The notes under the pieces were generated by a model, which saw nothing but the letters and a program-made list of their open reading frames with translations, had not been told where the DNA came from and made no database searches. Below, one piece after another: positions 22,652 through 33,112 of a stretch of 64,000 bases of DNA; the first letter of the stretch is position 1; every line of letters starts with the position of its first letter. The translations under genes were made by a program, and so were the position numbers. Source of the DNA: Bretschneidera sinensis (Eukaryota; Streptophyta; Magnoliopsida; Brassicales; Akaniaceae). The stretch covers positions 136,124,828-136,188,827 of the forward strand of contig CM043700.1 in the NCBI GenBank assembly GCA_023935145.1, read 5' to 3'.

Positions 22652-22780
22652 CATTACAGAGAAGAGAGAAAGGGGGAGGAGAGAGCTGACCGGTGAAAAC
22701 CTTCGGCAGCGACGCAGTGGCCAGGACGCTTTAGCGACTTGCAGACCGTATAGAGAAAAGAGAAGGACGAATAGAATGAA
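22652..22780 (-). other. SDN5: Presumed SDN5 5' UTR exon
   Basis: On the minus strand this is CT-rich leader-like sequence ending ..CTCTGTAATG before donor GTAAGTTTC. It starts about 210 bp from the ATG at 22991 on the other strand, so the two genes appear divergent. The left edge of transcription is a guess. Confidence 0.4.
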
Positions 22781-22990
22781 AAGAAAAAATAAGAGGTTTG
22801 CAAAAGGGCAGTTCTGTTATTATGAATTACTAAGAGAGGTTAATATGGGAAGCAAAAGTGTAGGAGATAGAAGAAAAAAACGAGAAACGAAACATAAAAG
22901 GAGAGAATTACACTCAAATATCGAAGACACTGGTGCGCAGCCAATTGGGCAAAGAGGCTAACAAACGTAGCAGTGGTTCGTCTTAAAAGC
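22781..22990. promoter_or_regulatory. Possible divergent promoter
   Basis: About 210 bp between the presumed minus-strand SDN5 leader and the plus-strand ATG at 22991. The open frame that crosses it (22635-22961) is rich in Arg/Lys and has no domain. No core promoter element is clear. This call rests on the arrangement only. Confidence 0.3.
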
Positions 22991-23051
22991 ATGGAATTCG
23001 CTTCGAAATTGCTTGCTAGAAGTACAAGGTCCTCTCTTGGCGCTCTGGCGT
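22991..23051 (+). CDS. First exon of an unidentified protein, possibly mitochondrial
   Basis: The ATG opens MEFASKLLARSTRSSLGALA, rich in Arg, Ser and Ala with no acidic residue after Glu2, like a mitochondrial targeting peptide. A donor (GCGT, then GTAAGC) follows. I could not find a following exon in phase with confidence. One candidate piece, open from 26630 (RPRINAGVSGCTPNLLGDET..), cannot be joined directly. Family unknown. It may be a real gene interrupted by the SBDS pseudogene region, or a remnant. Confidence 0.35.
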
Positions 23052-24823
23052 GTAAGCAACAAACCACCTTCATTTTCCTTCTCTCTACATATGTGTATAC
23101 ATCTATCTGTTCTTAAAGCATGTCTATTTACCTTCAACTAGGTTCTGTTTTCTGAAATTAGCGTTAATAGGGTCTTAATTTTTCTGTTTTCATTTTTTTT
23201 TACTATCCGAGTTTTAATGGAGTATATTGACTGAGGTATTGACATGTGTTGTTATAAGAGGATTAGAGCTAATTTTGGCACTGATATAAAAATAAAATAG
23301 TGCTTTGATGAATGGTTTTGTGCACAGCTTGATTGTGGTGGTTCCATGGTATTGAAATATAAATGTGGCAATTAGTGAATGCCCTTTCTTGCCTTGAAAC
23401 TCAGGTGAATCACAGGCATTATCAGTTTTCTTACTTTATCCTATCATTCTTTAGCAGTGGATGGTTATGGTGCAATAACTCTTTTACTTGTTCATGTGAC
23501 TATTTTTTCCAGAATCTAGAAGTTTTAGGCTATCTATCTTTGAATCTAGGAAAATTTGAGGGAAAGAAAATAATAATGAGGAAAATCATCTTTTTTCCAG
23601 TTTTGATTGTGGTGGAAAACATGAGGGAAAGAAATTTTAATGGTTAAACGTGGAGAAATTTTATTTTAATTTTCCTGTCAAAACTTAAGGATAAGTTAGG
23701 AAAATTTTAGGGAAAATATTGTCCGGGACTCCTTCATAGCCTCTTCATTGTGATGATGATGACCCATGTTCTTCCTCAAAATTTTCAACAAAAGTCAACA
23801 AATACCTATCAGTAACAACTAAAACGCAAAGCTCTGTGAGAACTGAGAAGGAAGAGAGATTGAGTTTATTGTTGTACAAAGATGAGCAGTGCCTTTTTAG
23901 CTGAAAAAAGCAACGGGCAAGGAGTAATTTCTTTGCTCTATTGAGATTTCTTAAGTTTTCTATTTAGAGGGACACCAATTAGATTAGCCTTTTTCTAGGA
24001 TTCCATTTTTTGGTCATGTATTATCTTAGTTAACAGTTGACACTGTGACCTCCATGAGCTTTCATGAGAGCACAAATAGCTTCCATGTTTTCATTCACAT
24101 TTTCTTTGTAGATCCAAACAAGAGATTTCAGTTTTCCTTTCTTTCCTTCACTTTTTTCATCCATTTTTTCTTCCCCTTAAAATTTTCAAATTCCAAACAG
24201 ATCGATAGAGTTTAGAGCACATATGTCAACCAACTTTTTGGTTAGTACACTCTCGGGCCTCGACATTACGGTGGGCTACTTTTCACCATAATTACTTCAT
24301 ATTTCTGTTTGTGTTTGAGACCCTTTTAGTTTGTTAACCAATTTACAGTTAGTAGTAGTACACTCCTACATCGATTTGCTTAGCACTTTGTAAGCAATAA
24401 TCGCAGGTCATAATCTTGGATCCCTTTGCTTGCAACCTCTCAGGACATATGTAATTGTGGCATCCATAAAAAAATTAAAAGATTATTAGATGCCTCCTCT
24501 GCAGTTTCTTCATATGTATGAGTGCTACCTGAAACTTTGGTTTAAATTCATATCTTATGTAGAGTTCATGGACAAACTTATGCACATAGATGCAAACTCA
24601 TCTGTCTTTGGATGCTGCAATGTATGTTTTCCTAAACATGATGCGTTTTGACTTTTATATCTTTGTCCATGGCTCATAGGCTCACAGCTTTTAGTTGCTA
24701 AATTTTGATTTCTTTCATGTTATGAAAGAATCTTATGTTCTCAAAGAATCGTCTTTCTGGTATGTTTATCAATTCAAAATATTATAAAAGTCTACAAGAA
24801 TTAATCACAAAATGTTTATGCAG
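23052..24823. other. No gene seen
   Basis: AT-rich DNA with short open frames only (for example 23363-23647). If the exon at 22991 is real, this would be its intron. No repeat family recognised. Confidence 0.4.
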
Positions 24824-24972
24824 AGAAAAGGATCTGGATGAAGTGTTGCAGTCACATGCTGTCTGTTCAAATGTTTCAAAAGGAATTCTTTCCAAGACAA
24901 AAGATTTGGTTGCAGCCTTGGGACAGATGATCAGACAAAAATATGTTTGGAGGTCAGTCAAAACCAGGAGCA

Positions 24973-25884
24973 GAGGCATGTATTACTGTGGGGTCAGTCA
25001 CTCTCCCAAAGTTGAAAAAATACTCAATAATATTATATGTACAATTCAGACTTTTCAAATAATATATAATAGGTTTGGCCCCCAATTTTTCCCCTTAACC
25101 AATAAAAAGTTGACTGCAAAATGAACACAATCATAATTTTTAACTCTTACGTCTTATCTTTTCTTGCAACAAGTAGTCTAAAAATTATATTTTGTTGTTA
25201 ATTGCTCTAAAACTTAAAGTGTGAACTGTGAAGTGCCATCCACCAGTCCACCACCCGACCCAAATGCCTAGCACTCTATACTCCCAAAGTCTCCTTTAGT
25301 TTCTGCTCACACCTCCCAAAGTTTTCTTTAATGTTTAATCTCTAAGTCACCACCCACATGCCTAGCTACTAGTACTCTCTACTTTTATTCTTTAAAGTTA
25401 AAAACTTAAAATGTTCTTATATTCTAACGAAAGGGAAAAAAACATTTTAAGTTTTTAATTTTAAAGAATAAAACTAGAAAGTACTAGTAGCTAGTCATGT
25501 GGGTGGCGATTTTGGGAGGAGAGACTAAAGATTAAAGAAGACTTTGGGAGACGGGGTCAAAGACTAAAGGAGACTTTGGAAGCAGAGACTAAGTGCTAGG
25601 CATGTGGGTCAGGGGGTGGTGGCCTGTGAATGACAGTTCACAGTTCACACTTCACACTTTAGACTTTAGACTTTAGAATAAAATATAATTTTTTGACCAC
25701 TTGTTGTAGGAGAAGACATGAGCTAAGAGTTAAAAATTATGATTGCATTCATTTTGCTGTCAAAGGGAAAAAAAATTGGGGGCAGACCTATTATATATTA
25801 TTTAAAAAGTCTAAATTGTACATATATTATTGAGTATTTTTTTAACTTTGGAGTGGTGACTGACCTCATAGTAATACATGCCTC
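24973..25884. mobile_element. Fold-back (long inverted repeat) element
   Basis: Arms of about 443 bases (24973-25415 and 25441-25884) are inverted copies around a 25-base centre. The ends read GAGGCATGTATTACT and its complement, and the order of motifs (TCAGTCAC, CAATAATAT, GCATTTGGGT-like, GCCTAGC) is mirrored along the whole length. No coding capacity. It lies in the intron between two SBDS pseudogene exons. I do not see a convincing target-site duplication. Confidence 0.9.
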
Positions 25885-25904
25885 CACCCCAGCATGGTGG
25901 TAGA

Positions 25905-25930
25905 TGCCTCGGCCTCTGCATGGTGGTAGA
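25905..25930 (+). repeat. Short duplication GCATGGTGGTAGAT
   Basis: GCATGGTGGTAGAT occurs at about 25893 and again at about 25918, right of the fold-back element and just before the next SBDS exon. The second copy supplies the acceptor. Confidence 0.7.
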
Positions 25931-26506
25931 TTATGGAGAAAGGAGAGCTTCAAGTTGCTGGAAAGGAGAGGGAATCTCAGTTGTCAAGTTAGCTTCAACT
26001 ATTGGTGGGGGTTATTGATCTTCATTTTTCTTGAAGGGGTATCAAGCTTTCATTCTATTGCTCAGTGGGTTTAGAATGCATTGATTCGGCTTTGTTTTTG
26101 CAACATCATTTTCCTACATTTTCTGCGACTGACCTATTTCAACTTAGTTTCCTTGAGTTATTAGTTGTGGCCTTCTTTCATGATGCAAAATCCAAATCTC
26201 ATGCATGTTTAAATGGTTTAGCGGGTTTTAGTTATTTGCAATTTACCATTCTTATTGTGGAATATAACTATTTCAAGAAATTGATACACGTCTGCTATGG
26301 GCTGTATGTTCTCAGGCTAATTATATATCTTATGCAGGCGCTGGATGTAATTCGTGAGCTTCAAAAGCACTTCCCTATAAAACAGTTTCCAATGAGACTA
26401 CGTCTCACAGTTCTTGAACAAAAAATTTTCTTCTCTTTTGGAAAAGTTAAATGCCTGGAATTCTAGCATTGTATCGAAAGATGAATCTGGAACTCAGCTA
26501 TCTGTT

Positions 26507-26900
26507 GTAAGTCTTTTATTTCAAGAATAACATGATTTAAGTTTTCATTTACTCAATTTTCTCTTCTACAGTAAATTTTTAGCACGACTTCACTTCTATC
26601 TTGCTGCTTGCTTGAACTTCAATAATAGGGTTCTTGTGCTTCCTCACATTGTAGTTTGAGCAAAATATCTGTACGTCCAAGGATCAACGCTGGTGTTTCA
26701 GGATGCACACCTAACCTACTTGGAGATGAGACTCTGCATAAAATCAGAGACCCAAGTCTGGGATTGCTCGACTTGTGTTGTTGTTTCCATTTCTTTTCTT
26801 GAGTTTTGCTGATAGTAGCCAACCATGGGGTTGTAGAACTGGAATAGTATTTCATATACGTGTATGAACATAAACTTTGTCTAGCATTTCGGAAGTGTTT
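26507..26900 (+). other. Unassigned open stretch after SBDS pseudogene
   Basis: From about 26629 a plus-strand frame stays open for about 58 codons (GSCASSHCSLSK.. RPRINAGVSGCTPNLLGDET ..DPSLGLLDL) after an AATAATAG acceptor-like site, ending in TGA near 26802. It may be the last exon of the gene starting at 22991 or chance. No family recognised. Confidence 0.25.
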
Positions 26901-26918
26901 CTGATATTCTGCCTGCTA

Positions 26919-28040
26919 TTGTGCGTAGCTAGGCTCATTTGGGTGAACTCGTGAATCTTAATTTTGTTCTGTATGAATCATATTAAGCACGTTTGTCTTG
27001 GTTTAAAAAGGACAATAGGGTAGCAAATAGCTAGCTACATGTGTACTAACGATATGTTTCATTTGAAATTAAAATGAATTTATAATTTTTTTAATTGTAC
27101 AATTATTGAAAAAATCCGTTTCAATTATAAGCCTTTTCTATGGACTATTTGATTTCTGAAAATTTAACTTTTCAAAATTAAGGATTTTAACTTTTTACAA
27201 ATGAAAAAATTAATTACTAGAAAAGGATTTTTTTCTTTCAATTTATACCTTAACGACACTTATAAATCTATAGTTTTAAAATATACACATATATCCCTCA
27301 ATCTTGTCAAGAGGAAAAGTTCGTTAACAAAAATAATTCAGAAGAATTTTTACTCGTTTAATTCATGGTCAATCACTCACCCTTAAACGTATCCAATTCC
27401 CTATTACATTCTCTTTATTTAATTTGAAAACTTGTTTTTTTCTTTATTCTTTTAATGTTTTATTTACACACTAATATTAATCTTTATCTCAATCTGTTTT
27501 ATTGAAAATTTAGTCGTTTTCTCGAAAGAAATTGGGGAGGTTGGAGTTGTAATATTTGATCCACAATGTTTTCATTTTTTTTTTTTTTTTTTCACTTGAA
27601 GCACTAAGATCGCTATAAAATAACCTTTGAAACGTGGAGAAAAAAATATTAGAGGAAGTGAGTGTAGGTTACATGTATTTATTTTTTCTTTTTTGTGCAA
27701 GCTACTCAATTTAATTAGCTGCCAAAGTTTGTAAATTAACAAACCAAACTGCATTTAATCTTTGCCGCAAGTGAGGAGGGTAGGAAATGAGAGAGTTTTC
27801 CTTTGTGTCCAGTGAAAATTTTGAGACTATTTCACTAGAAAATGAATGATTTCAACACTAAAATCCTACCATAGAAACATGACTAAATCTCTTTTGAAAC
27901 ATACATGCAAAATCCATAATCATAACATTGTAATATACCAAATAAACTTAAATAACAGTAACACCTGAAATCATCTAAATCAAGAGTGTCCAAGTTCAGT
28001 AAAATGCTAGGTGACTTATTTAAAATTAAAAATCATACCA
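26919..28040. repeat. Local duplication block, copy 1 (uninterrupted)
   Basis: 26919-27365 matches 31905-32287, and 27366-28040 matches 38771-39440. The second copy is therefore the same 1.1-kb block split by Ty3-gypsy element 1. The block is non-coding. Copy 1 keeps the empty insertion site (ATGGTCAATCACTCACCC around 27367). Confidence 0.85.
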
Positions 28041-29990
28041 GCCAGTACCAGTTACAATATCCCAGTTACATAGAACATTTCTAACCATGCCCAACATGAA
28101 TGGGGTGCCAAAAACAAAGATCCACGACAAGTATTCCGCGTTATCTGACAAAATTAAAAAAAAAAAATTTGTCATCCAAAAAAACAAATGTTTGTCAGAG
28201 ACTGGAGTGCTTTCTATAACACTACATTAACACGTGATTGTGAGGACCAAAGGGTGTTCTTGGCATTTAGAAAGTATTTCTAATGTGTAAGTAAACTTTT
28301 GTCTAGTTTGACCAACTTTATTTTTCTCAGATCAATTTCCGACGAGATTGTTAAGGTATAAACTAAAGGGTATTTTTAAAATTTTACTCTTAAAGGTATA
28401 TTTTCATGTAACTTTTATAGTGGTGTTTTTGTATTTTATGTTTCACGTTAGAATGTGGATAATCATTTTCAAAATAAATGATGATATTTATTAGATTGAG
28501 AGAGTAATATTTATTTTGTGAAAAAATCATTCAATTAAAAAAGTAAATAAACTTTAAACGACGGATGAATGATTGTATGAAAAAAAGTTTAGACAATGAA
28601 AAAAAATTATTGAGAATCCCATATATTAATTCTACCAAAAAATCATGTTGCCGATACACCCACCGAATTTGTTTCTCTTTATAACGTGACAAGTTGAATT
28701 TCATGACAATCATTCAACTAGAGGGTGCGTGATAAAGAGTTCAAATCATCCAAAAATATTTTTTTTTTTTGTTCTCACAAGCTTCACTTATAAGAATTAT
28801 CATTGAGATTAACTCTTTTATTGTAAAATTTGTGTTATAAAACATGCAATACACATAAATTTTATATATAAACTGATTTTCACTAAATCTCAAAATTTAA
28901 TGAATTCAAATCTACATATAAAATCAATATATTGTATGTTTTCTAATATAATTTTTATAGCAAATGAGCCAATCCCTTTACCACGATCGTTGTAGTTGCT
29001 TTTGATTTTATCTCACTCAATCATATATTATTTTAATCTGATATTATAAGCTAATCTATATTTAATCCAGGAGAGTCCAAACATTTCAAATTTTGAAGTA
29101 TTTAACTTGCTGTAACTTCACTTGGAGTCTTTATTGCTTCTTGTCTTTTATCTGTAGAATTATAAGGTTCAACAGCAGCCCATCTGGGTCTTTGTCTTTA
29201 TTTGTAGTACATAGTCTTTCGCATTGCAGCCCACCTTAGCCCTTCGAACTTTCTCTCTCCAATCTCAGCACATGGACAACTATGTTGACTGACCTCTTCA
29301 TTCAAAAAACAAAATCTAACTAATGTTGGCCGACTCAATTTGAGAAACTTGGCTTTTGCAATAATTTCCAATATTTTAATTATTTAGCATTTGAAAAATG
29401 CATTAATTAATATTCCAACGAAGAGCAACATGAATACTCAAAACCCAAAAAAGAAACATGAGCAACAAGGCAAGATCCAACACCTACAAATTAAATATGT
29501 AGTGATATATGGAATAATAAGTTTTATCTAATTTCAAATAAAAATAAATAAGAATAAAAGCGAAATTTACCCGTTTAACAATATCATTTTCCATTGGTCA
29601 AATTAGTTAATGGATAAAATAAAAGGACAAAAAGATGGCCATAAGTCATTCCTCATTTTTTTGTTCCTGGGAAGTTCCTTGCCACTGCCAGGTAGTTGGA
29701 TCAGACGATTTGTTGATAATAATTAATAAACAACATTTTTTTCTTTTTTTATTCTTTTCTTGACTGACGGTCACTCCATGGCATTTACCCTCACGAAAAT
29801 GAAGGGAATATAAAGAATTAATTAATTATATATACTTGAATCTGCCTTTGAAAATATCAATAGAAAGCCGCCTCCCGATACTTTGAAACGTCAACAAAGC
29901 ATGCCTACTTCTCTCCTCCTTTGTTTTTGCAGACAAAAGGGGAAACAAACAAGAGTCAATATATGGTGCTCACTTTACAGTACCGGAGAA
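28041..29990. other. Intergenic, partly duplicated DNA
   Basis: No gene. The part at 28612-29240 is repeated upstream of the second COMT fragment (60931-61545), and 28911-29098 is repeated a third time at 59345-59525. The rest is AT-rich with no recognised feature. Confidence 0.6.
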
Positions 29991-30053
29991 AATGGAGAGG
30001 TAGAGAGAACTGTTGATGCTCCATGCTTGGACTGATGAAAAATCTTTTTATAG

Positions 30054-30362
30054 TTGATGCTCCATGCTTGGACTGATGAGTACAGCGTGAAGCTTCTGAA
30101 GAACTGTTGGAAAGCTCTTCCCAGTTCTGGAAAAGTGATCATTGTTGAATCTATTCTTCCAGAGATTCCTGAGAATAATGTATCATCACACATTGTGTTC
30201 GAGCAAGACATGCACGGTTTGGTTCAAACAATGGGAGGGAGAGAGAGGACCAAAAAACAGTACGAGACCTTAGCAATCAAGTCTGGTTTTTCTGGCTTTG
30301 AAGTCATTTGCTCTGCCTACAACAGCTGGGTCATGGAGTTCCACAAAACAACAGATCTCTGA
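30054..30362 (+). pseudogene. COMT-like O-methyltransferase, last exon only (copy A)
   Basis: Open to TGA at 30362 after an acceptor (TTTTTATAG). Encodes the C-terminal part of a plant class II small-molecule O-methyltransferase (caffeic-acid/flavonoid type): LHAWTDEYSVKLLKNCWKALP holds the catalytic His, ESILPEIPE and GRERTKKQYE the two conserved Glu, and WVMEFHK the usual end. These enzymes methylate phenolic hydroxyls with S-adenosylmethionine. The upstream exons and SAM-binding motif are absent here. Just upstream (about 30012-30038) the first 26 bases of the exon are repeated with a break. It is nearly identical to copy B at 61854, so duplication was recent. Confidence 0.85.
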
Positions 30363-31599
30363 ATATTTTTCACAAATTCCTTGTATTCTGATCACGTTCT
30401 CTTCCTAGCTCGAGTTTGCAGTGTTGCACCCAGCAAATTTGTTTTTTTTTAACATCAACAGAAAATATTACTCCATTGTAAAACTCACGCGGCATCAATA
30501 AAATTAATTGTGAGAACAAAGGGTAAATCTTTGTCCATTGTGTGTGAGTACTTTTCATAAACATCTCGTGGCCAATACTTATGGAAGTAGCAAAACTTTG
30601 GTGAAGCTATCATCAAATGGCATCACACACCCAACTAAATTAATTGTCTGTCTTTTGTAGACTGGATGTTGGGGTTTGCTTTTCGAATCACAGCAAGTCC
30701 AATAATCAAATTTTTTTATGGTCAACAAAAGAAGGTTGTTTCTTCTTTATAGTTAATATGATCAAGCAATGAATTCTTCACCTTATATATGCTCTAGCCT
30801 TCTTATACATGTACTGACCTTCTAACATGTATGTGATGGATCCTTGCAGGAGAACAATGCAAACTTCTACCCCTTAGTAGGTTTTTTTTTGCTTTCCAAA
30901 TAGTAAACAATCTTACAAAAGATTTTTCTCGAACTCCCAATTTTTACTTTCTTACTTTTTAAAACTCTATTAAAATAGTAAACAATTAAAATTTAAATTT
31001 ATGTGTAAAGCTGAGATTTATTTTTTTTTTCTTGTTCTCGCACTGAAATCTTTCCAACAAATTTTGATTTATTGTTTTAACTAAGCTTTCACAAAAAGTA
31101 ACTTCTAAAACTTTTCTTTTTATACTGATATCTCTTTAATTGTAGATCTCTTGATCTCCAATGATCACCATTTAATGAATGTCACGTCATTCATAACGTT
31201 AACGTGTCATTCATCAAATGATGCATCTCTCAAGTTATTGAAAAAGATCTTAATAGAGTGACAAATTGTCTCATTCATTAAATTTATTAATTAAATTTAA
31301 TAGATTTTTCACACACGTATACGCATGTGAGCCAATTCACTATATTACCCTCATATGATTGCATGCTTTTACTACACATGTGAAAAATCTGTTAGGTTTA
31401 CCTAGATATGGGACAATTTGTTACAACTCTAAACTTGAGGGGTAAAATGCTTGATTTTAAAGGTCCAAGAGGCAAAAATAACATTTACCCTTTATAAATT
31501 ATAATTACTTAAAGACAATAAACAAACGCTTGACCATATTCAAAGGTGCTGCAGAAAATTTATAGACTGCTGATGTAAGTGGTGACAACCTGAAATACA
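30363..31599. other. COMT 3' flank and intergenic DNA
   Basis: 30363-30900 matches 62163-62690 (3' flank of copy B). From 31140 the sequence matches 60065 onward. No gene of its own; the open frame 30370-30564 has no domain. Confidence 0.6.
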
Positions 31600-31865
31600 G
31601 AGGTCAAACATGGTTGGCAGTGGCATTCACTAATTGAAGAAAAAATTGCAGTAAATTCATAGTGGCAATATTTGGGCAGTCATCTGTGTTGACCTTGAAA
31701 CAAGAAATTTTGCCAGAATACTCTTTTGCCAATTCATCAATCACTGGTGCAATCATCCTACATGGTCCACACCATGGTGCCCAAAAATCAACTAGAACTT
31801 GCCTTTCACTTGCTATCTCTTAGCTTGAATCTGTCACCACTTGAACTGCATGCCCATTTCAAAGC
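31600..31865 (-). pseudogene. m-type thioredoxin fragment (copy A)
   Basis: The minus strand encodes [35 protein letters not shown] then [11 protein letters not shown], the central thioredoxin exon with the WCGPC redox site, most like chloroplast m-type thioredoxins. Upstream of it a stop and a short deletion replace the WENLV segment seen in copy B, so the frame is broken. After NIAT the sequence is unrelated (no SIPTV cis-Pro region). A dead fragment. Confidence 0.8.
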
Positions 31866-31904
31866 TATATGCTCTTAACTAGTTACTCGATAGGTTTATA
31901 ATTG

Positions 31905-32287
31905 AATCTTAATTTTGTTCTGTATGAATCATATTAAGCACGTTTGTCTTGGTTTAAGAAGGACAACAGGGTAGCAAATGGCTACATGTGTACTAACGAT
32001 ATGTTTAATTTGAAATTAAAATAAATTTATAATTTTTTTAATTGTACAATTATTGAAAAAATTCATTCCAATTATAAGCCTTTAACGTAGGCTATTTGAT
32101 TTTAACATTTTACAGATAAAAAAATTAATTACTAGAAAATGATTTTTTTCTTCCAATTTATACTTTAACGACACTTACATATTTGTAGTTTTAAAATATA
32201 CACATATATCCCTCAATCTTGTTGAGAGGAGTTCTTTGACTAAAATAATTAAAAAGACTTTTTTACTCCCATTTAATGCATGGCCAA
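31905..32287. repeat. Local duplication block, copy 2, left part
   Basis: Matches 26919-27365. It ends exactly at the GCCAA target duplication (32283-32287) of element 1 and continues on the other side at 38771. Confidence 0.85.
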
Positions 32288-32740
32288 TGATGTAGGACAT
32301 AATAATTAGTATTTTATTTTGTTTTCATTTCCTTATTATGATTAACTTTAATTTTTCTAAATCCTATTTTCTTTATTAGGATTAGATATGTTTACTTTTC
32401 TACTATAACTCTATTTTTACTTTTCTACTAGGACTCTATATTTATGTTTCTACTATGACTAGATTTATTTCTTTTATAAGGAATATGATTTTTCTATCAC
32501 TATAAATAGGTGATCCGATTATTGTATTTTTCAAAACTTTGATCAATAGAATTATTAAGAGAATTTCTCTCAAAACTTTGTGAAGTGTTATATTTGCAAC
32601 CTGTGGGTTTGTGCTCTATCTTTGGATAAGAAATGCTGTTTTCTTCTCCATTCTAGGGTGCGCTCAGAAGAAAAGAGTTGAAGACGTTCTTCTTTCCTAC
32701 TTAGTGCGCTAAGGTTAAACACAAGTCTTCTGCTACGTCA
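32288..32740 (+). repeat. 5' LTR of element 1
   Basis: 453 bp, TG..CA ends. Contains a TATA-like CTATAAATAGG near 32502-32512, a likely promoter. The 3' LTR is about 20 bp shorter because of an internal deletion. Confidence 0.9.
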
Positions 32741-32742
32741 AT

Positions 32743-32757
32743 TGGTATCAGAGCAGG
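32743..32757 (+). other. Primer-binding site of element 1
   Basis: TGGTATCAGAGCAGG starts two bases inside the LTR end. It is complementary to the 3' end of initiator-Met tRNA, the usual primer for this group. Element 2 has a decayed version (CGGAATCAGAGCAG). Confidence 0.85.
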
Positions 32758-32770
32758 TATTATCCTAATC

Positions 32771-33112
32771 ATGGCCGGCCAACATAACGGAGACAACCTG
32801 CGTAACAACAATATCCTTGACAGGGAGGCTCCTTCAAGAGTCAAGTTCCAGAATCTTCAGCAGTCCGTTCAACAGTTGCAAGAGACTTTGGAGCAGATAC
32901 AGCTTTGGTTCAATCAATATCACCAGGACTATGACGCCCGAAATAACGATGGAATCCGGGTAAGGCCAGCCCACTGCTTTCAGCCTAGGCCCCGAGGCAA
33001 TTCAGTCCATGATGACAACAGTGATGATGAAGATTACGCTGATGGAGTCTTTGGTATCAGAGCCAGAGGTAGCACAGGGTATGGAGGTCATGGGCGCAAA
33101 GGCGCTAGTTAA
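32771..33112 (+). pseudogene. gag, N-terminal part (element 1)
   Basis: Starts MAGQHNGDNLRNNN and has a coiled-coil-like Q-rich segment (VQQLQETLEQIQ) and an Arg/Gly-rich stretch (GIRARGSTGYGGHGRKG). It ends where the foreign LTR segment begins. Element 2 shows how gag continues (39919-40912). Confidence 0.8.

Larger units (their letters stand above)
24824..26506 (+). pseudogene. SBDS: SBDS ribosome-maturation factor, unprocessed pseudogene fragment
   Basis: Three exon-like pieces with splice sites: 24824-24952 (EKDLDEVLQSHAVCSNVSKGILSKTKDLVAAL), 25930-about 25990 (IMEKGELQVAGKERESQLSS then a stop) and 26338-26506 (ALDVIRELQKHFPIK..MRLRLTV, frameshift, then the frame reading LNAWNSSIVSKDESGTQLSVV). 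SBDS removes eIF6 from pre-60S ribosomes (family knowledge). Defects: a one-base frameshift after GCC TTG, a Gln to stop change after SQLSS, a frameshift in the last piece, and missing first exon, central part and C-terminal exon. Retained introns show it is a DNA duplicate, not a retrocopy. A fold-back element fills the first intron. Confidence 0.88.

Noticed and set aside
22635..22961. 108-codon plus-strand open frame rich in Arg and Lys
   Set aside because: Overlaps the presumed SDN5 leader on the other strand; composition reflects the CT-rich leader; no domain.
26065..26466. A 133-codon open frame
   Set aside because: It reads through intron into the last SBDS pseudogene exon; only the ALDVIRELQKHFPIK part is real coding ancestry.
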